Positions 16,816-26,452 of a DNA stretch of 64,000 nucleotides are shown here, one piece after another. Source of the DNA: Fundidesulfovibrio soli. GTDB lineage: Bacteria; Desulfobacterota; Desulfovibrionia; Desulfovibrionales; Desulfovibrionaceae. The translations under genes were made by a program, and so were the position numbers. How positions within the stretch are numbered: the first letter of the stretch is position 1; every line of letters starts with the position of its first letter. The stretch lies in NCBI RefSeq assembly GCF_022808695.1, contig NZ_JAKZKW010000001.1, positions 124,001 to 188,000 of the forward strand, given 5' to 3'. The notes beneath the pieces were generated by a model, which ran no database searches, was not told where the DNA came from, and saw only the letters and a program-made list of their open reading frames with translations.

Positions 16816-18543
16816 TCATTGCCGGGAGAGACTACGGCCCGCGTATTTGCCCAGAATGCTGTCCAATTCATCGACGTCGATTGGTTTGGCGATATAGTCG
16901 TCCATCCCGGCGGCCAGGAACCTTTCCCTGTCCCCCTTCAGGGCGTAGGCCGTCAGGGCGATGATCGGAATTCGAGGATTGAGGCCCGGAATTTCCCCTG
17001 CCCGGATCCTCCTTGTTGCGTCTTCACCATCCATTTCAGGCATCCTGATATCCATGAGGATCAGGTCGAAGGGCTCCTTCGAGAGCGCCTCCAAGGCTTC
17101 CACGCCATTCTCCACAGCCACGACCGAATGCTCGCCTTGTCTCAGAAGAGTTTCCGCCAGAATCCGATTTATGGCGTTATCCTCGGCCAGGAGAATCCTG
17201 AGCCTTCGCCCTCCCTGGTGCGCGCGAGGCTCGGCGGGCTCGCTGGGCGGGGCCGTCTGCTCTTGGAGAAGCCCCAGCGTGATGGTGAAGCAGAAGCTGC
17301 TTCCTCTGCCCAGTTCGCTCTCGACCCAGATCCTGCCGCCCATCATCTCGACGAGGCTTTTTGAAATGGACAGGCCTAGCCCCGTGCCGCCGTATTTGAA
17401 ATGGCTGGAAAGGCCGCTCTGGTTGAAAGCCTCGAATATCTTTTCCAGCCGGTCCTTCGGGATGCCAATGCCGTCGTCTTGGACTTTGAAGCGCAGGCGG
17501 GTTGATCCGGGAGGAGACGAGAGGCTGTCCATCTCGACGGACACCCGTACCGACCCCATTTCAGTGAACTTGACGGCGTTGCCGATCAGGTTGGTCAACA
17601 CCTGTCTCAGCCGTCCGAGGTCTCCCATCAGATGGTTGGGAACCTCGGGGGAGATGGCGTGGTAGAAGCCCAGCCCTTTCTCCCGGGCGCTGGCCTGGAA
17701 CGCATTGAACATTGATTCCAATCCCTCGCGAAGAAGAAACGGATGGGGAACCAACTCGGCTTTTCCGGCTTCGATTTTGGACAGGTCCAGGATGTCGTTG
17801 ATGATGTCCAAGAGGGCCTTTCCCGACTGCATGACGAATTGGAGATACTCGCGGACGCGCGGAGGGATTTCGGCCATGAGTGCCAGTTCGGTCATGCCCA
17901 AGATCCCGTTCATGGGGGTTCTGATCTCGTGGCTCATGTTGGCCAGGAACTCGCTCTTGGCTCTGTTGGCGCTCTCCGAGTTAATCTTTGCTTCGAGAAG
18001 GTCATCCTCGAAGTGTTTGCGCTCGGTGATGTCGATTATGGTCATTCGGTGGGAGAGGGCTCCTCCCTCGTCAACTGAAGGGGCCGCGTCCATGCGCACC
18101 CAGATTGGAGCCGCGTCTTTTTTCGCCATCCGCAGTTCGCACGCCCTCGGAATTCCGGCCGCCAAAAGCTGTTGAAAAAACAGATAGAAGACATCCTGGT
18201 CTTCTTTGAGAATGAACCGGTTGAGCGGCTTATTGATGAGCTCCCCCCGGGGCAGACCCAGGAGTGCCGTGAAGGTGAGGTTGGCTTCGAGGATGAGCCT
18301 CTCCGCACTGAGGGTGATGTAGCCTACGGGAGCCAGGTCGTAGAGGTCGAAATACCGGGCGCGCAGGGCGTCCAACTCCAGTTGGGCCCGGCGCAGCTCT
18401 TCGTTCTGCATCTGGAGTTCGATCTGGTGGACCTGCAACTCATGAAGCGCCCGTCGCATCCCTTCGGGTGAAGGATCGTTCCCGAGCTCAGTCTTGCTCG
18501 CCATGGCTTGAGCCTCAGCCCTGGTACGCAAGTCGTTCATCAT
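16816..18543 (-). CDS. Hybrid histidine kinase: PAS - HisKA - HATPase - receiver
   Basis: A 575-residue cytoplasmic protein. After a coiled-coil start (HELQVHQIELQMQNEEL) comes a PAS domain (about 65-180), then HisKA with the phosphoacceptor histidine in MSHEIRTPMNG (about residue 209), HATPase with GNAVKF (N box), DDGIGIP (G1) and GGTGLGLSI (G2), and a C-terminal receiver with LMDIRMPEMDG (phospho-Asp) and AKPID. There are no membrane helices, so it senses a cytoplasmic signal through PAS. The AAGGAG-led start lies only 3 bp after the CheB-CheR gene, so the two are cotranscribed and probably work together. No DNA-binding output is attached. Confidence 0.93.
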   Translation of the reverse strand: MMNDLRTRAEAQAMASKTELGNDPSPEGMRRALHELQVHQIELQMQNEELRRAQLELDALRARYFDLYDLAPVGYITLSAERLILEANLTFTALLGLPRGELINKPLNRFILKEDQDVFYLFFQQLLAAGIPRACELRMAKKDAAPIWVRMDAAPSVDEGGALSHRMTIIDITERKHFEDDLLEAKINSESANRAKSEFLANMSHEIRTPMNGILGMTELALMAEIPPRVREYLQFVMQSGKALLDIINDILDLSKIEAGKAELVPHPFLLREGLESMFNAFQASAREKGLGFYHAISPEVPNHLMGDLGRLRQVLTNLIGNAVKFTEMGSVRVSVEMDSLSSPPGSTRLRFKVQDDGIGIPKDRLEKIFEAFNQSGLSSHFKYGGTGLGLSISKSLVEMMGGRIWVESELGRGSSFCFTITLGLLQEQTAPPSEPAEPRAHQGGRRLRILLAEDNAINRILAETLLRQGEHSVVAVENGVEALEALSKEPFDLILMDIRMPEMDGEDATRRIRAGEIPGLNPRIPIIALTAYALKGDRERFLAAGMDDYIAKPIDVDELDSILGKYAGRSLSRQ

Positions 18544-18546
18544 GAA

Positions 18547-21500
18547 TCACTCCTTCGTACTAGACACCCGCTCCGTGACGGCTATGGCATAGGCTTGACC
18601 GGCTTCGTTGACCAGGGCGGATGCAGTAACCCATGTCTCCACGAGGTTTCCGCCCTTGGCGATGCGCCTGGTGCGATAGGGTTCTTGACCTTCGCCCTTT
18701 GCCAGACGCTTAATTCTGTCCAGCTCTTCTCCACGCAGATCCTCGGGAACCCGGTCGCGGATGTTCATGGCCAGGGCCTCGGCTTCGCTGAAGCCGAACA
18801 ACTTCTGCGCCGACGGGTTCCAAGCCAGGATGCGCCCGTCCAGACCCAGCATCGAGACAGCATCGCTTGAATCACGTACTATCACGGCCAATCCGAGCTG
18901 GTCACTCGTTTTCTTCAATAGGTCGCGTGTTTCCTTTATCTCGGTGATGTCTGTATAGGTGATCACCACGCCCTCGATCACGTTTTCCAACGTGCGGTAA
19001 GGCCGAACGCGCATGGTGTACCATTTGCCATCTTTGGTTTGAACCTCCGCTTCTTTGGGGGTCAGGGTGTCCAATACGGTCTGCACATCCTCCACAAGGT
19101 TGTCGTAGCCCGAAAGATTGGAGACGATATGGCTCACAAGACGCCCAACGTCGGCCTGGATCAGGTTGATGATCTTGGTCGCGGCCGGGGTGAAGCGCAT
19201 GATGCGCATTTGATGGTCCACGAACACGGTGGCGATGCCCGTGCCTGCCAACAGATTGTTCATGTCGTTGTTGGCCTGCGAGAGGTCAGCCACCTTGGTT
19301 TGCAATTCCGAGTTGACAGTGGCCAGCTCCTCGTTGACGGATTGAAGCTCTTCTTTTGAGGTCTCCAGCTCCTCATTGGTGGATTGCAACTCTTCGTTGA
19401 CGGACTGCATCTCCTCATTCGAGGATTTGAGTTCTTCATTGGTGGTCTCCAACTCCTCGTTGGAGGCATGAAGGTACTCCTCTTTGGCCTGAAGCTCCTG
19501 CCTGAGCGCAGTGATGCGCTCGTCAACATCCGGATCGTCGCAGCCCATGCCGCTTAAGGCGGCCGTCTCAGTCTGAACAGAGGACGGCGCCGGCTCAAGG
19601 ATGACCAGGAACAGGGGCGTCTCGTGCCCGGTAGCCGGGTCTATCTCCACGGGGTGCACGGACAGGTTGACCGTTGTGAAGTCGCCGTTGGTCTTGACCT
19701 GCAGACCCGGGTGGCGCACGGCTTCATTGCTTGTCTTGGCTTTGTGCAAGGCCGTGGACAGGTCTTGCCGCAGGCCTTCCCGGGCCATCTTCAGGATGTT
19801 GTGGACGCCGACCTCGCCCGGAGTCGGCTCCAGGTAGAGGCCGGTCCGGCCGTGCAGGTAGAGGATGACCCCCTGGCCGGTGACCAGGGCGCCGACCTGG
19901 GCGATCCGTTGCAGGAGCGCCTGCTCGGTCAGTTCGCGCAGCGGCAGTTTCCCCAAGCCCGCTATCCGTCCGGCAGCCTTGGGCTGCACCGCCCCCGTTG
20001 TCGCGACGGCCGACAGGATCGAACCCAGGGCCTTGCGCTGTGAGCCGAGCAAATCTTCTTTGCGCTGGTACAGCTTCGCCTTGCGATCCAGGGTCGAAAA
20101 AAGGTCGCCGAATTCGCCCACGGTTTCCGAGGTGCCCAGGAAGAGGAAGCCCCCAGGATTCAGAGCGTAGTGGAAGAGGGGAATGACCTTCTTCTGTAAT
20201 TCCCCACCCCAATAGATCATGAGGTTGCGGCAACTGATGAGGTCGAGTTTGGAAAAAGGCGGATCTTTGATGACGTTCTGCTCGGAGAAGATCAGCATGT
20301 CGCGGATGACTTTGTTGACGCGGTATGCGCCGCCGCCCGGCTCGAGCGAAAAAAAACGCGACAGGCGCTCGGGCGAGACGTCAGCGGTGATGCTGGCGGG
20401 GTAGATCCCGGACCGGGCGGTGGCTATCGCGTGGCTGTCGATGTCAGTGGCGAAGATCTGCACCTGGAAGTTCTGCTTCAGCGCCTCCATGTGCTCCTGA
20501 ATGGCGATGGCGATGGAATACGCTTCCTCTCCGGTGGAGCATCCCGGCGACCAGACGCGCAGAATGAAGCCGGGCTGTTTGCCTGCGAAAAGCCTGGGGA
20601 TGACCTGTTCCTCGAGAGCCTTGAACGCTTCGGGATCGCGGAAGAAATTGGTCACTCCTATCAGGAGTTCGCGAAAGAGGATGTCCGCCTCGGCGGAGTC
20701 GTGCTGCAGATACTTGGCGTATTCTTCCAGTGTTCCGGTCTGGTGGACGGCCATGCGCCGTTCGATGCGGCGAATGATGCTGCTCGGCTTGTATTGGGAA
20801 AAATCGTTGCCGGTCTGGGCGCGAAGGAGGATGAGGATCTTTTTCAGTGCGTTCTCTGCCTTGGGCGACCTGACAGCCGGTGATTGGGAGGCATTGACGA
20901 TCGCATGGGCCGCATAGGCGATGATCTGGGCGACCATCTCGGCAGGCGGCAGCTCGTAATCCACCAGGCCGGTGGCTATGGCGCTGCGCGGCATGCCGTC
21001 ATACTCGGTGGACGAGGGGGTCTGGGCCATGACCATGCCGCCTTCGCCCTTGATGGCCCGGATGCCCACTGTGCCGTCGCTGCCCGTGCCCGAGAGGATG
21101 ACGCCTATAGCCTGATCGCCACGATCCTGGGCCAGGGAGCGGAAGAAAAAGTCGATGGGCAGTCGCTGGCCCCGGGGGGCGGTGGGCTCCATCAAGTGGA
21201 GCACGCCGTTCAGCAGGGCCATGTCGCGGTTGGGCGGTATGATGTAGGCGCAGTCCGGTTTGACCGCCATGCCGTCCTCGACTTCGTAGACCTGCATACG
21301 GGTATAGCGCTGAATGAGGTCCGTGAGGATACTCTTATGGTCCGGAGCCAGATGCTGCACCAATATGAAGGCCATGCCGGTGTCGGCATCGGGCATGCCG
21401 GAGAAGAAGGCTTCGAAGGCCGCCAATCCTCCCGCCGATGCGCCGACACCCACGACGGGGAAAGTAGGCTTGCCAGCATGCTCGGTGCTGGCCGCGGGGT

Positions 21501-21564
21501 TTTTCGCAGATGCGGGGGCTTTCTTTGGGGAACCAGATGCTGTCGCGGCCTTTTTCTTGACCAT
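18547..21564 (-). CDS. CheB-CheR-coiled coil-PAS fusion signalling protein
   Basis: From the ATG at 21564 (GGAGA upstream) the protein has 1005 residues; the longer open frame upstream is not coding-like. Order of parts: a Lys/Ala-rich leader; a CheB methylesterase domain with the catalytic Ser in VGASAGG (about 43), His in LVQHLAPDH and Asp in SGTGSDG (about 165); a CheR methyltransferase domain with the SAM site in VWSPGCSTGEEAYS and RNLMIYW; a PAS-like part; a long coiled coil of repeating SNEELxxTNEEL units (about 690-780); and one or two PAS domains at the C-terminus. The protein lacks the CheB receiver domain. Such fusions combine methylation and demethylation outputs with PAS sensing; the targets are unknown. 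It is followed 3 bp later by a hybrid kinase. Confidence 0.92.
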   Translation of the reverse strand: MVKKKAATASGSPKKAPASAKNPAASTEHAGKPTFPVVGVGASAGGLAAFEAFFSGMPDADTGMAFILVQHLAPDHKSILTDLIQRYTRMQVYEVEDGMAVKPDCAYIIPPNRDMALLNGVLHLMEPTAPRGQRLPIDFFFRSLAQDRGDQAIGVILSGTGSDGTVGIRAIKGEGGMVMAQTPSSTEYDGMPRSAIATGLVDYELPPAEMVAQIIAYAAHAIVNASQSPAVRSPKAENALKKILILLRAQTGNDFSQYKPSSIIRRIERRMAVHQTGTLEEYAKYLQHDSAEADILFRELLIGVTNFFRDPEAFKALEEQVIPRLFAGKQPGFILRVWSPGCSTGEEAYSIAIAIQEHMEALKQNFQVQIFATDIDSHAIATARSGIYPASITADVSPERLSRFFSLEPGGGAYRVNKVIRDMLIFSEQNVIKDPPFSKLDLISCRNLMIYWGGELQKKVIPLFHYALNPGGFLFLGTSETVGEFGDLFSTLDRKAKLYQRKEDLLGSQRKALGSILSAVATTGAVQPKAAGRIAGLGKLPLRELTEQALLQRIAQVGALVTGQGVILYLHGRTGLYLEPTPGEVGVHNILKMAREGLRQDLSTALHKAKTSNEAVRHPGLQVKTNGDFTTVNLSVHPVEIDPATGHETPLFLVILEPAPSSVQTETAALSGMGCDDPDVDERITALRQELQAKEEYLHASNEELETTNEELKSSNEEMQSVNEELQSTNEELETSKEELQSVNEELATVNSELQTKVADLSQANNDMNNLLAGTGIATVFVDHQMRIMRFTPAATKIINLIQADVGRLVSHIVSNLSGYDNLVEDVQTVLDTLTPKEAEVQTKDGKWYTMRVRPYRTLENVIEGVVITYTDITEIKETRDLLKKTSDQLGLAVIVRDSSDAVSMLGLDGRILAWNPSAQKLFGFSEAEALAMNIRDRVPEDLRGEELDRIKRLAKGEGQEPYRTRRIAKGGNLVETWVTASALVNEAGQAYAIAVTERVSSTKE

Positions 21565-22025
21565 CGTGCCTATCTCCATTCGAGGCCTGGGCGTTGGGCA
21601 AACACTGCGTGCGTACCAGCTGTTCTTAGGATTATTTTCGGTAGGTGTCAGCCGGCTTCTCGGCATCCAACGGGTACGCGGCCTTACCCGCATGGCATGT
21701 TGCAGATAGGTTATGGCCTGCCCATTTCGTGGTGTCCGCATCCGACGCTCTTATGTATTCATCCTGAGCCATTCCGCAAAGCGAGTCGGGAGGGCGCAAA
21801 AGGCATGGTCCTGGCGCCATTCCTTGCGGGCAATCCAATTCCCTGCAAGCTCATTGGGGTATTGTCCCGACGCTTTGCAACGCGGAATGCCGCCAACCCC
21901 CGGGTGTTTGGCACATCTACATCAGCAATAAGGAAGACAAGGTCGACGTGGGCCTTTTCAGGTTCGGAAGAATCCCGAAAGAATACTGTGCGGGCAGGCA
22001 GGTGTCCGTTACTTCCGGCGCCCCT
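21565..22025. other. Intergenic region, no gene recognised
   Basis: About 460 bp lie between the minus-strand CheB-CheR gene, whose promoter must be in the left part, and the end of the next minus-strand kinase gene. No convincing coding sequence, terminator or RNA is visible. Confidence 0.5.
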
Positions 22026-23243
22026 TCATGCGCTGCCGGGCAAATGGAGGGTGATGCTGGTTTCGCCAGTCTCATCCAAGGTCCGCATCTCAATGCTGCC
22101 GCCCTGCGCCTCGATCATCTTCTTCGCCGAGTAGGCCCCAAGGCCTGTGCCGGACCTTTTGCCGGATGTGGCGTACTTCTCGAAAAACCTGTCCCGGATG
22201 TCCGGCGGTATCAGGCCTTTGTTGCGTATCTCGATCCGGCAGTCGGAACCGGACGTCAGGTTGACGGACACGGCGGCATCCGGGGGCGAGGCTTCCAGGG
22301 CGTTCTGGATCAGGTTGTGCAATGCCGCCCGCAGCAGATCCGTCTGCCCGCGGCAAGGGTGGCTTGATTCCGGGCCTGGGGGCAAGCCGTTCGATCTGAT
22401 CTCCAGGCGCAAGAACTGGTGTTTGGGGAAGCGGAGCAGGGCATCCGCCACCGAAACGACAAGCGGCAGGCAGTCGATGTTCTGGGCCTCGCCGTGGTAT
22501 TGCCCCACTTCGATCTTGTACAAGTCGAGGGAGCGGTTCAAGGTGTCCAGCATCTGCCTCCCCGCCGCCATCATCAGATCCAAGAGATGATGCTCCTCTT
22601 CGGACAGGTTCGCGGACAATTGAAGCAGCTGGGCCAGATTCATGGCGTTGCTGGCCGGGGAGCGCAGGTCGTGCCGGATGATGCCCTCGATCTGTTCACG
22701 CAGTTCGTCGTGGAGTTTGCGTTCGGTGATATCGTTGATCATGACGCGCTGCACGACGGCGCCATCGGCATCCTGGACCACGGTGGCTTCGATGCGCACC
22801 CATATGGGGGTGGAATCGCTTTTCACCATCCGCAGTTCGCATGCCTGGGGCTCGCCTGTCGCGACCAAGCGCCTGCGGTGGCGGTAGTAGATGTCCTGGT
22901 CATCCTTGAGGATGAACCGGCTGATGGGCTGCCTGGCGAGGGCGCCCCGGGGCAGGCCGAGCAACGCGGCCAGGGTGAAGTTGGCCTCAAGAACCATGCC
23001 TTGTTCGCTGAGGGTCATATAGCCCACAGGGGCCATGTCGTAGAGGTCGAAATACCGCTCCCGCGCGAGTTCCAGTTCCGCAAGCGCCCGCCGCAGCTCC
23101 TCGTTCTGCATCTCCAGTTCGATCTGGTGGACCCGCAGCTCGTGGAGCGTCCGGCTCGTCTCCTCAGGGGTCAGGACGCGTCCGGCGGTGGCCTCGTCCG
23201 TTGCAGCCAGCTTCTCCGCCCGGCGGCGCAAGGTGTCCTTCAT
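22026..23243 (-). CDS. PAS-domain histidine kinase (paralogue of the 16.8-18.5 kb kinase)
   Basis: I choose the ATG at 23243 because the sequence from there (MKDTLRRRAEK) aligns with the start of the paralogous kinase (MNDLRTRAEA); ATG 23270 is an alternative. The 405 residues comprise a coiled coil (HELRVHQIELEMQNEEL), a PAS domain nearly identical in layout to the paralogue (RYFDLYDMAPVGYMTL, LPRGALARQPISRFIL), a HisKA-like region with His in IRHDLRSP, and an HATPase domain with NLIQNALEA and GTGLGAYSAKKM. Unlike the paralogue it has no receiver domain, and its dimerisation helix belongs to a different subgroup (HDLRSP instead of HEIRTP). It follows a decayed CheB-CheR gene. Confidence 0.88.
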   Translation of the reverse strand: MKDTLRRRAEKLAATDEATAGRVLTPEETSRTLHELRVHQIELEMQNEELRRALAELELARERYFDLYDMAPVGYMTLSEQGMVLEANFTLAALLGLPRGALARQPISRFILKDDQDIYYRHRRRLVATGEPQACELRMVKSDSTPIWVRIEATVVQDADGAVVQRVMINDITERKLHDELREQIEGIIRHDLRSPASNAMNLAQLLQLSANLSEEEHHLLDLMMAAGRQMLDTLNRSLDLYKIEVGQYHGEAQNIDCLPLVVSVADALLRFPKHQFLRLEIRSNGLPPGPESSHPCRGQTDLLRAALHNLIQNALEASPPDAAVSVNLTSGSDCRIEIRNKGLIPPDIRDRFFEKYATSGKRSGTGLGAYSAKKMIEAQGGSIEMRTLDETGETSITLHLPGSA

Positions 23244-23313
23244 GGTGCTCACTGGTTCCTGCTGCTGCATGTTCCAAACTTCCGCAGCACACTCCGGTGC
23301 CGCTCTCAGCTCT

Positions 23314-23736
23314 TCATCCGTGAAACCTCGCATGGGTGCCTTGGGGAATCCGATACGCGCCTCCTTCGGACTCCCACGTGAAGAAGCGCGCCAGGCGTTC
23401 AGGGAAATCGTCCGCCGCGATGCTGGCCGGATACAGGCCCGCCCGCACGGTGGAGATGGCCTGCATGCGGGTGTAGCGGCGGATGAGCTCGGCGAGGATG
23501 CTCTTGTGATTGGGGGCCAGGTGCTGGACCAGAACAAAGGCCATGCCCGGACACTTGTCCGCCGGCATGCCGGAGAAGAAGGCCTCGAAAGCCGCGAGGC
23601 CGCCTGCGGAGGCGCCGATGCCGACAGCGGGGACGGACGGCGATGCGGCCTGCCTTGTGACGGATCCGGAATTTTTCACCAAGCCGATAGGTTTATTCGG
23701 GGTTTCGTGTTTTGCCGGGTTTGTTTGGTGGGCCAT
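23314..23736 (-). pseudogene. Decayed CheB-CheR gene (internal deletion, truncated)
   Basis: The frame starts at ATG 23736 with a GGAG site and encodes 140 residues. Residues 30-86 or so match the start of the CheB domain of the intact gene at 18.5-21.6 kb, including VGIGASAGGLAAFEAFFSG and LVQHLAPNHKSIL. Directly after RYTRMQ the sequence jumps to a CheR segment (STVRAGLYPASIAADDFPERL), which in the intact protein lies some 330 residues further on. It then ends after GGAYR in a few unrelated residues and a stop. The CheB Asp, the CheR SAM site and everything after it are gone, so neither enzyme can work. Its promoter may now drive the kinase 70 bp downstream. Confidence 0.85.
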
Positions 23737-24008
23737 GACTGCTGCTCCATCATATTGCGAACAAATACCAGCTCGGCAGCGCAATCTGAAAGATGTCTCA
23801 ATGTCTGGTTGAGGGCGTTGGAAGGCTATCATCAGCCTGATAAACAAGCCAGCGTTCAGTTCCCCGGTTGTGTCGGGTCGCGATCCTGGCTGGGCCGGCT
23901 TGCGTCGCCCCTCGATCAACCCGCAGCGGGCCGCTGTGGAGTGGTGGGGGGATGTTTCAGCCGTCGACCGGGCACGATCGACGGGGGCATCCCCTGGGCA
24001 ATGAAGGA

Positions 24009-24040
24009 CCCAGGCGGTGCCGACGAGGGCACCGCCTGGG
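24009..24040 (-). terminator. Hairpin downstream of the VWA-OmpA gene
   Basis: A perfect 13-bp inverted repeat (CCCAGGCGGTGCC with GGGCACCGCCTGGG) around a 5-base loop lies 26 bp after the stop of the minus-strand gene. The following T-run is poor on either strand, so it is a likely but not textbook terminator. Confidence 0.65.
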
Positions 24041-24065
24041 TATTTCGGCGTTGGAACTAGGGGGC

Positions 24066-25124
24066 TTACTGCATGGGCTTGAACTTGATCTCAACGCGCC
24101 GGTTCAATTTGCGGCCATCCGCCGTGGCATTGTCCGCACGCGGCTGAGACTCGCCGTAGCCAACAGTAGTGACGCGGTTGGCATCAATGCCCTTCTTCAC
24201 AAAGTATGACTTAACAGAGTTGGCGCGGCGCATGGACAGGGCCTGGTTGTACTGTTCGGTTCCGACGGAGTCCGTATGCCCTTCGAGGACCACGCCCGTG
24301 TTCGGCTTGGATTTGGTCATGGCGACGCCTTCGTCGAGCACTGGGTAGAATTCCGGCTTGATGTTGGACTTGTCGAAGTCGAAGTAGATGGACCTGAATA
24401 CGACTGTTTCACCTGCCATGTCCTTCATCTCTTCATACAGCCCGCATCTCAAGAAGGCGTAACGCGCGGCCTGGTCGCGCAGGAAGTCTTCGCCCCGCAC
24501 GAAGCAGGAGCAGCGCGACAGGGCGGCTATCTGCTTCAGGACAGACTCGCCGTGGGCGTTGTCGGCAAAGCTGACCACCATGAAGCAGAGCTTGTCGCCG
24601 TACTTGGCCTGGAGCGCTTTGGCTTCTTCGACAGCGTCAACGCCCAGGTTGGAATCGCCGTCGGAGAAGATGACCACGGCGGTCCGGCCGGACTGCCTGG
24701 AGAGGATCATATCCAGGCTATCCAGCCCAGGCCCCATGGGGGTGACGCGGCCGTAGGTCTCGTAGGTAATGCTGATCGGTTCGATGGCTTTTTCGACAGC
24801 GTCTCTGTTGTATGGGGCCATGGGGCCATACGGTTTGAACGGTGCGAAGGTGTAGACGCCGCTCTTGTAGCCCAGGTCGGGGACGAGCTTGTTGAATTCC
24901 ACTGCGGCGGATTTTGCCAACACGATCTTGGACTGCCCGCCAAGATCAACGATCCTCTCTCCCTTGTAGAAAAACTTCATTGAGCTGGAATGGTCCAGGA
25001 ACAGGATGAAGTTGTCCACGGTGGGAATGAGTTTTGCGGCGTCCGCCGGCAATGCTGTGGCCAGCAGGGTCATCGCCAGCAAAGCAAGGATCAGACGCGA
25101 ATTTCTGATGTTGATACTACGCAT
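24066..25124 (-). CDS. VWA domain - OmpA C-terminal domain envelope protein
   Basis: The ATG at 25124, preceded by GAGGAG, opens into a signal peptide (RLILALLAMTLLATALPADA) and gives 352 residues. A von Willebrand A domain follows with the metal-site motif DHSSSM (DxSxS) near residue 43 and VVIFSDGDSN later. The C-terminal 115 residues form an OmpA peptidoglycan-binding domain (YFDFDKSNIKP, EGHTDSVGTEQYN, LSMRRANSVKSYF, GYGESQP, NRRVEI). The protein is probably exported, held to peptidoglycan, and binds a partner through the VWA domain. It is the last of a run of small envelope genes on this strand. Confidence 0.9.
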   Translation of the reverse strand: MRSINIRNSRLILALLAMTLLATALPADAAKLIPTVDNFILFLDHSSSMKFFYKGERIVDLGGQSKIVLAKSAAVEFNKLVPDLGYKSGVYTFAPFKPYGPMAPYNRDAVEKAIEPISITYETYGRVTPMGPGLDSLDMILSRQSGRTAVVIFSDGDSNLGVDAVEEAKALQAKYGDKLCFMVVSFADNAHGESVLKQIAALSRCSCFVRGEDFLRDQAARYAFLRCGLYEEMKDMAGETVVFRSIYFDFDKSNIKPEFYPVLDEGVAMTKSKPNTGVVLEGHTDSVGTEQYNQALSMRRANSVKSYFVKKGIDANRVTTVGYGESQPRADNATADGRKLNRRVEIKFKPMQ

Positions 25125-25196
25125 AAACTCTCCTCTTTTGAGGTCTAAAACAACATGTTGTGCCCTGTACGATTTCAATCAAGCATCTGGCAGGTG

Positions 25197-25478
25197 TTAA
25201 AATACGTTGTCGTTGCACACCCAGCCCTTTTCACCGGTCCCGACGACCTCGACGTAAGACCAGCCCCCGCCTGTGTCGTTGAACAGCACCCGGAGCTGCT
25301 GGCCCATGGGGAGCCTCTTGACCACACCGCAATAGGTGCCCTGGCACTTGCGCAGGGGGAGGTCAGTGAAGCCAGCCGTGACGGTGCTGCTGGAAGACGC
25401 CGCGATTGCCGGGACAATGAAAATGGCAAGCGAAGCGGCAACGGCCAACGCGCGTGTGATTTCTCTAAGGACCCTCAT
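25197..25478 (-). CDS. Small secreted SH3b-like protein
   Basis: A 93-residue protein with AAGGAG before its ATG and a signal peptide (ALAVAASLAIFIVPAIA). The mature part (LPLRKCQGTYCGVVKRLPMG, then GWSYVEVVGTGEKGWVCNDNVF) follows the bacterial SH3 pattern in which a short beta-barrel ends with a GWV strand. Three cysteines are present, two of them close together. SH3b domains usually bind cell wall or protein ligands; the specific role is unknown. It sits 72 bp upstream of the VWA-OmpA gene, on the same strand. Confidence 0.75.
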   Translation of the reverse strand: MRVLREITRALAVAASLAIFIVPAIAASSSSTVTAGFTDLPLRKCQGTYCGVVKRLPMGQQLRVLFNDTGGGWSYVEVVGTGEKGWVCNDNVF

Positions 25479-25686
25479 GATGTGCTCCTTCAGTCTGTTG
25501 GAGTGATGTTTAAAGTTTCAATTTGCACTCTATTTGGCCGTTTACACGCAGCATGTTGAGAGAACTCCACGGCGATACGCTGTTATGCGTCGCTGTTCAT
25601 TTCCTGGGGGAGGCTATGGCAATCAACATGCGCGAATATGAATCGTTGCATAAACAGCGCGCTGCCGCGTCTGTACTTGATGTGAA

Positions 25687-26277
25687 TCAGTAAGGCTTGA
25701 GGCACTGTTCCCTCTGATAGTCACAATTATCGAAGCAGTTGCGCTTATTGTTCAGGCCCGGGGAGTTGTCGCACTCAGACGTGCACCTTCTCCAGGCGTC
25801 GTTGCAATAATCAAGGCTCCGCACATGCTCGATCCGGGGGTATGACCCGCCGCGCAGTATGGGCAACGGGTCGATTACCTTGCCGGCGCCGCTGTCTTCC
25901 ACGTAGATGGCGCGTCCTGATGACGTGTCACGATAGTACAATCTGCCGCTTTCGTCGGTTTTGTAGGTCACGTTGTCGTCGTCGATGATGTAGTATAATC
26001 CGGCAGTCCCGCGCTCGACACGCGCACTCCGTTCGACTTCATGGATAGCTCCTCCCTGGTCAACATAGTAGAGCTTTCCATTTTCGTCGCGGTAGTAGCG
26101 TTGGGAACCCTGGTTGCTGTTGCGCACGATCACGGCTCGTTCATGGGTGTGCGTAGTTACCGCCGCAGTCGGTTCCGGCGGAGTCCGATCCCTTCTTGTG
26201 CAGCCAGATGCGGCAATAAAGGCCATGAGTATGAGGGCGCAGAGGATGGGTGTTGGTGGTGGGGTGATATGTCTCAT
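25687..26277 (-). CDS. Cys-rich lipoprotein of unknown function
   Basis: The ATG at 26277 has GGAGG upstream and gives 196 residues. A lipobox is clear (LILMAFIAASGC), so the mature protein should be lipidated at that cysteine and membrane-bound. The body holds two or three copies of a YYRDxxGKLYYVD-type beta-hairpin repeat. The last 45 residues carry six cysteines in a pattern (CNDAWRRCTSECDN...CFDNCDYQREQC) typical of a small disulfide-stabilised helical tail. I do not recognise the family. Confidence 0.75.
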   Translation of the reverse strand: MRHITPPPTPILCALILMAFIAASGCTRRDRTPPEPTAAVTTHTHERAVIVRNSNQGSQRYYRDENGKLYYVDQGGAIHEVERSARVERGTAGLYYIIDDDNVTYKTDESGRLYYRDTSSGRAIYVEDSGAGKVIDPLPILRGGSYPRIEHVRSLDYCNDAWRRCTSECDNSPGLNNKRNCFDNCDYQREQCLKPY

Positions 26278-26452
26278 GTCGCCTCCATGCATTTATGGTT
26301 ACTTATTGTGCGCACTGCTGAAAAATCCCGAAGTTCAAGGCAACCATGCAGCGCGCATGGCCTTCATCTCGGTTTGTTGTCCCTGTACATGCTCCATGGT
26401 TCCCGGAAGGCCGCCTGCGTTTGTGCCTGGAGCACCATGGTCATGCGGGAAA

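Noticed and set aside
25125-25178. Longer start for the VWA-OmpA gene
   Set aside because: The upstream in-frame part precedes the ribosome site and would place residues before the signal peptide.
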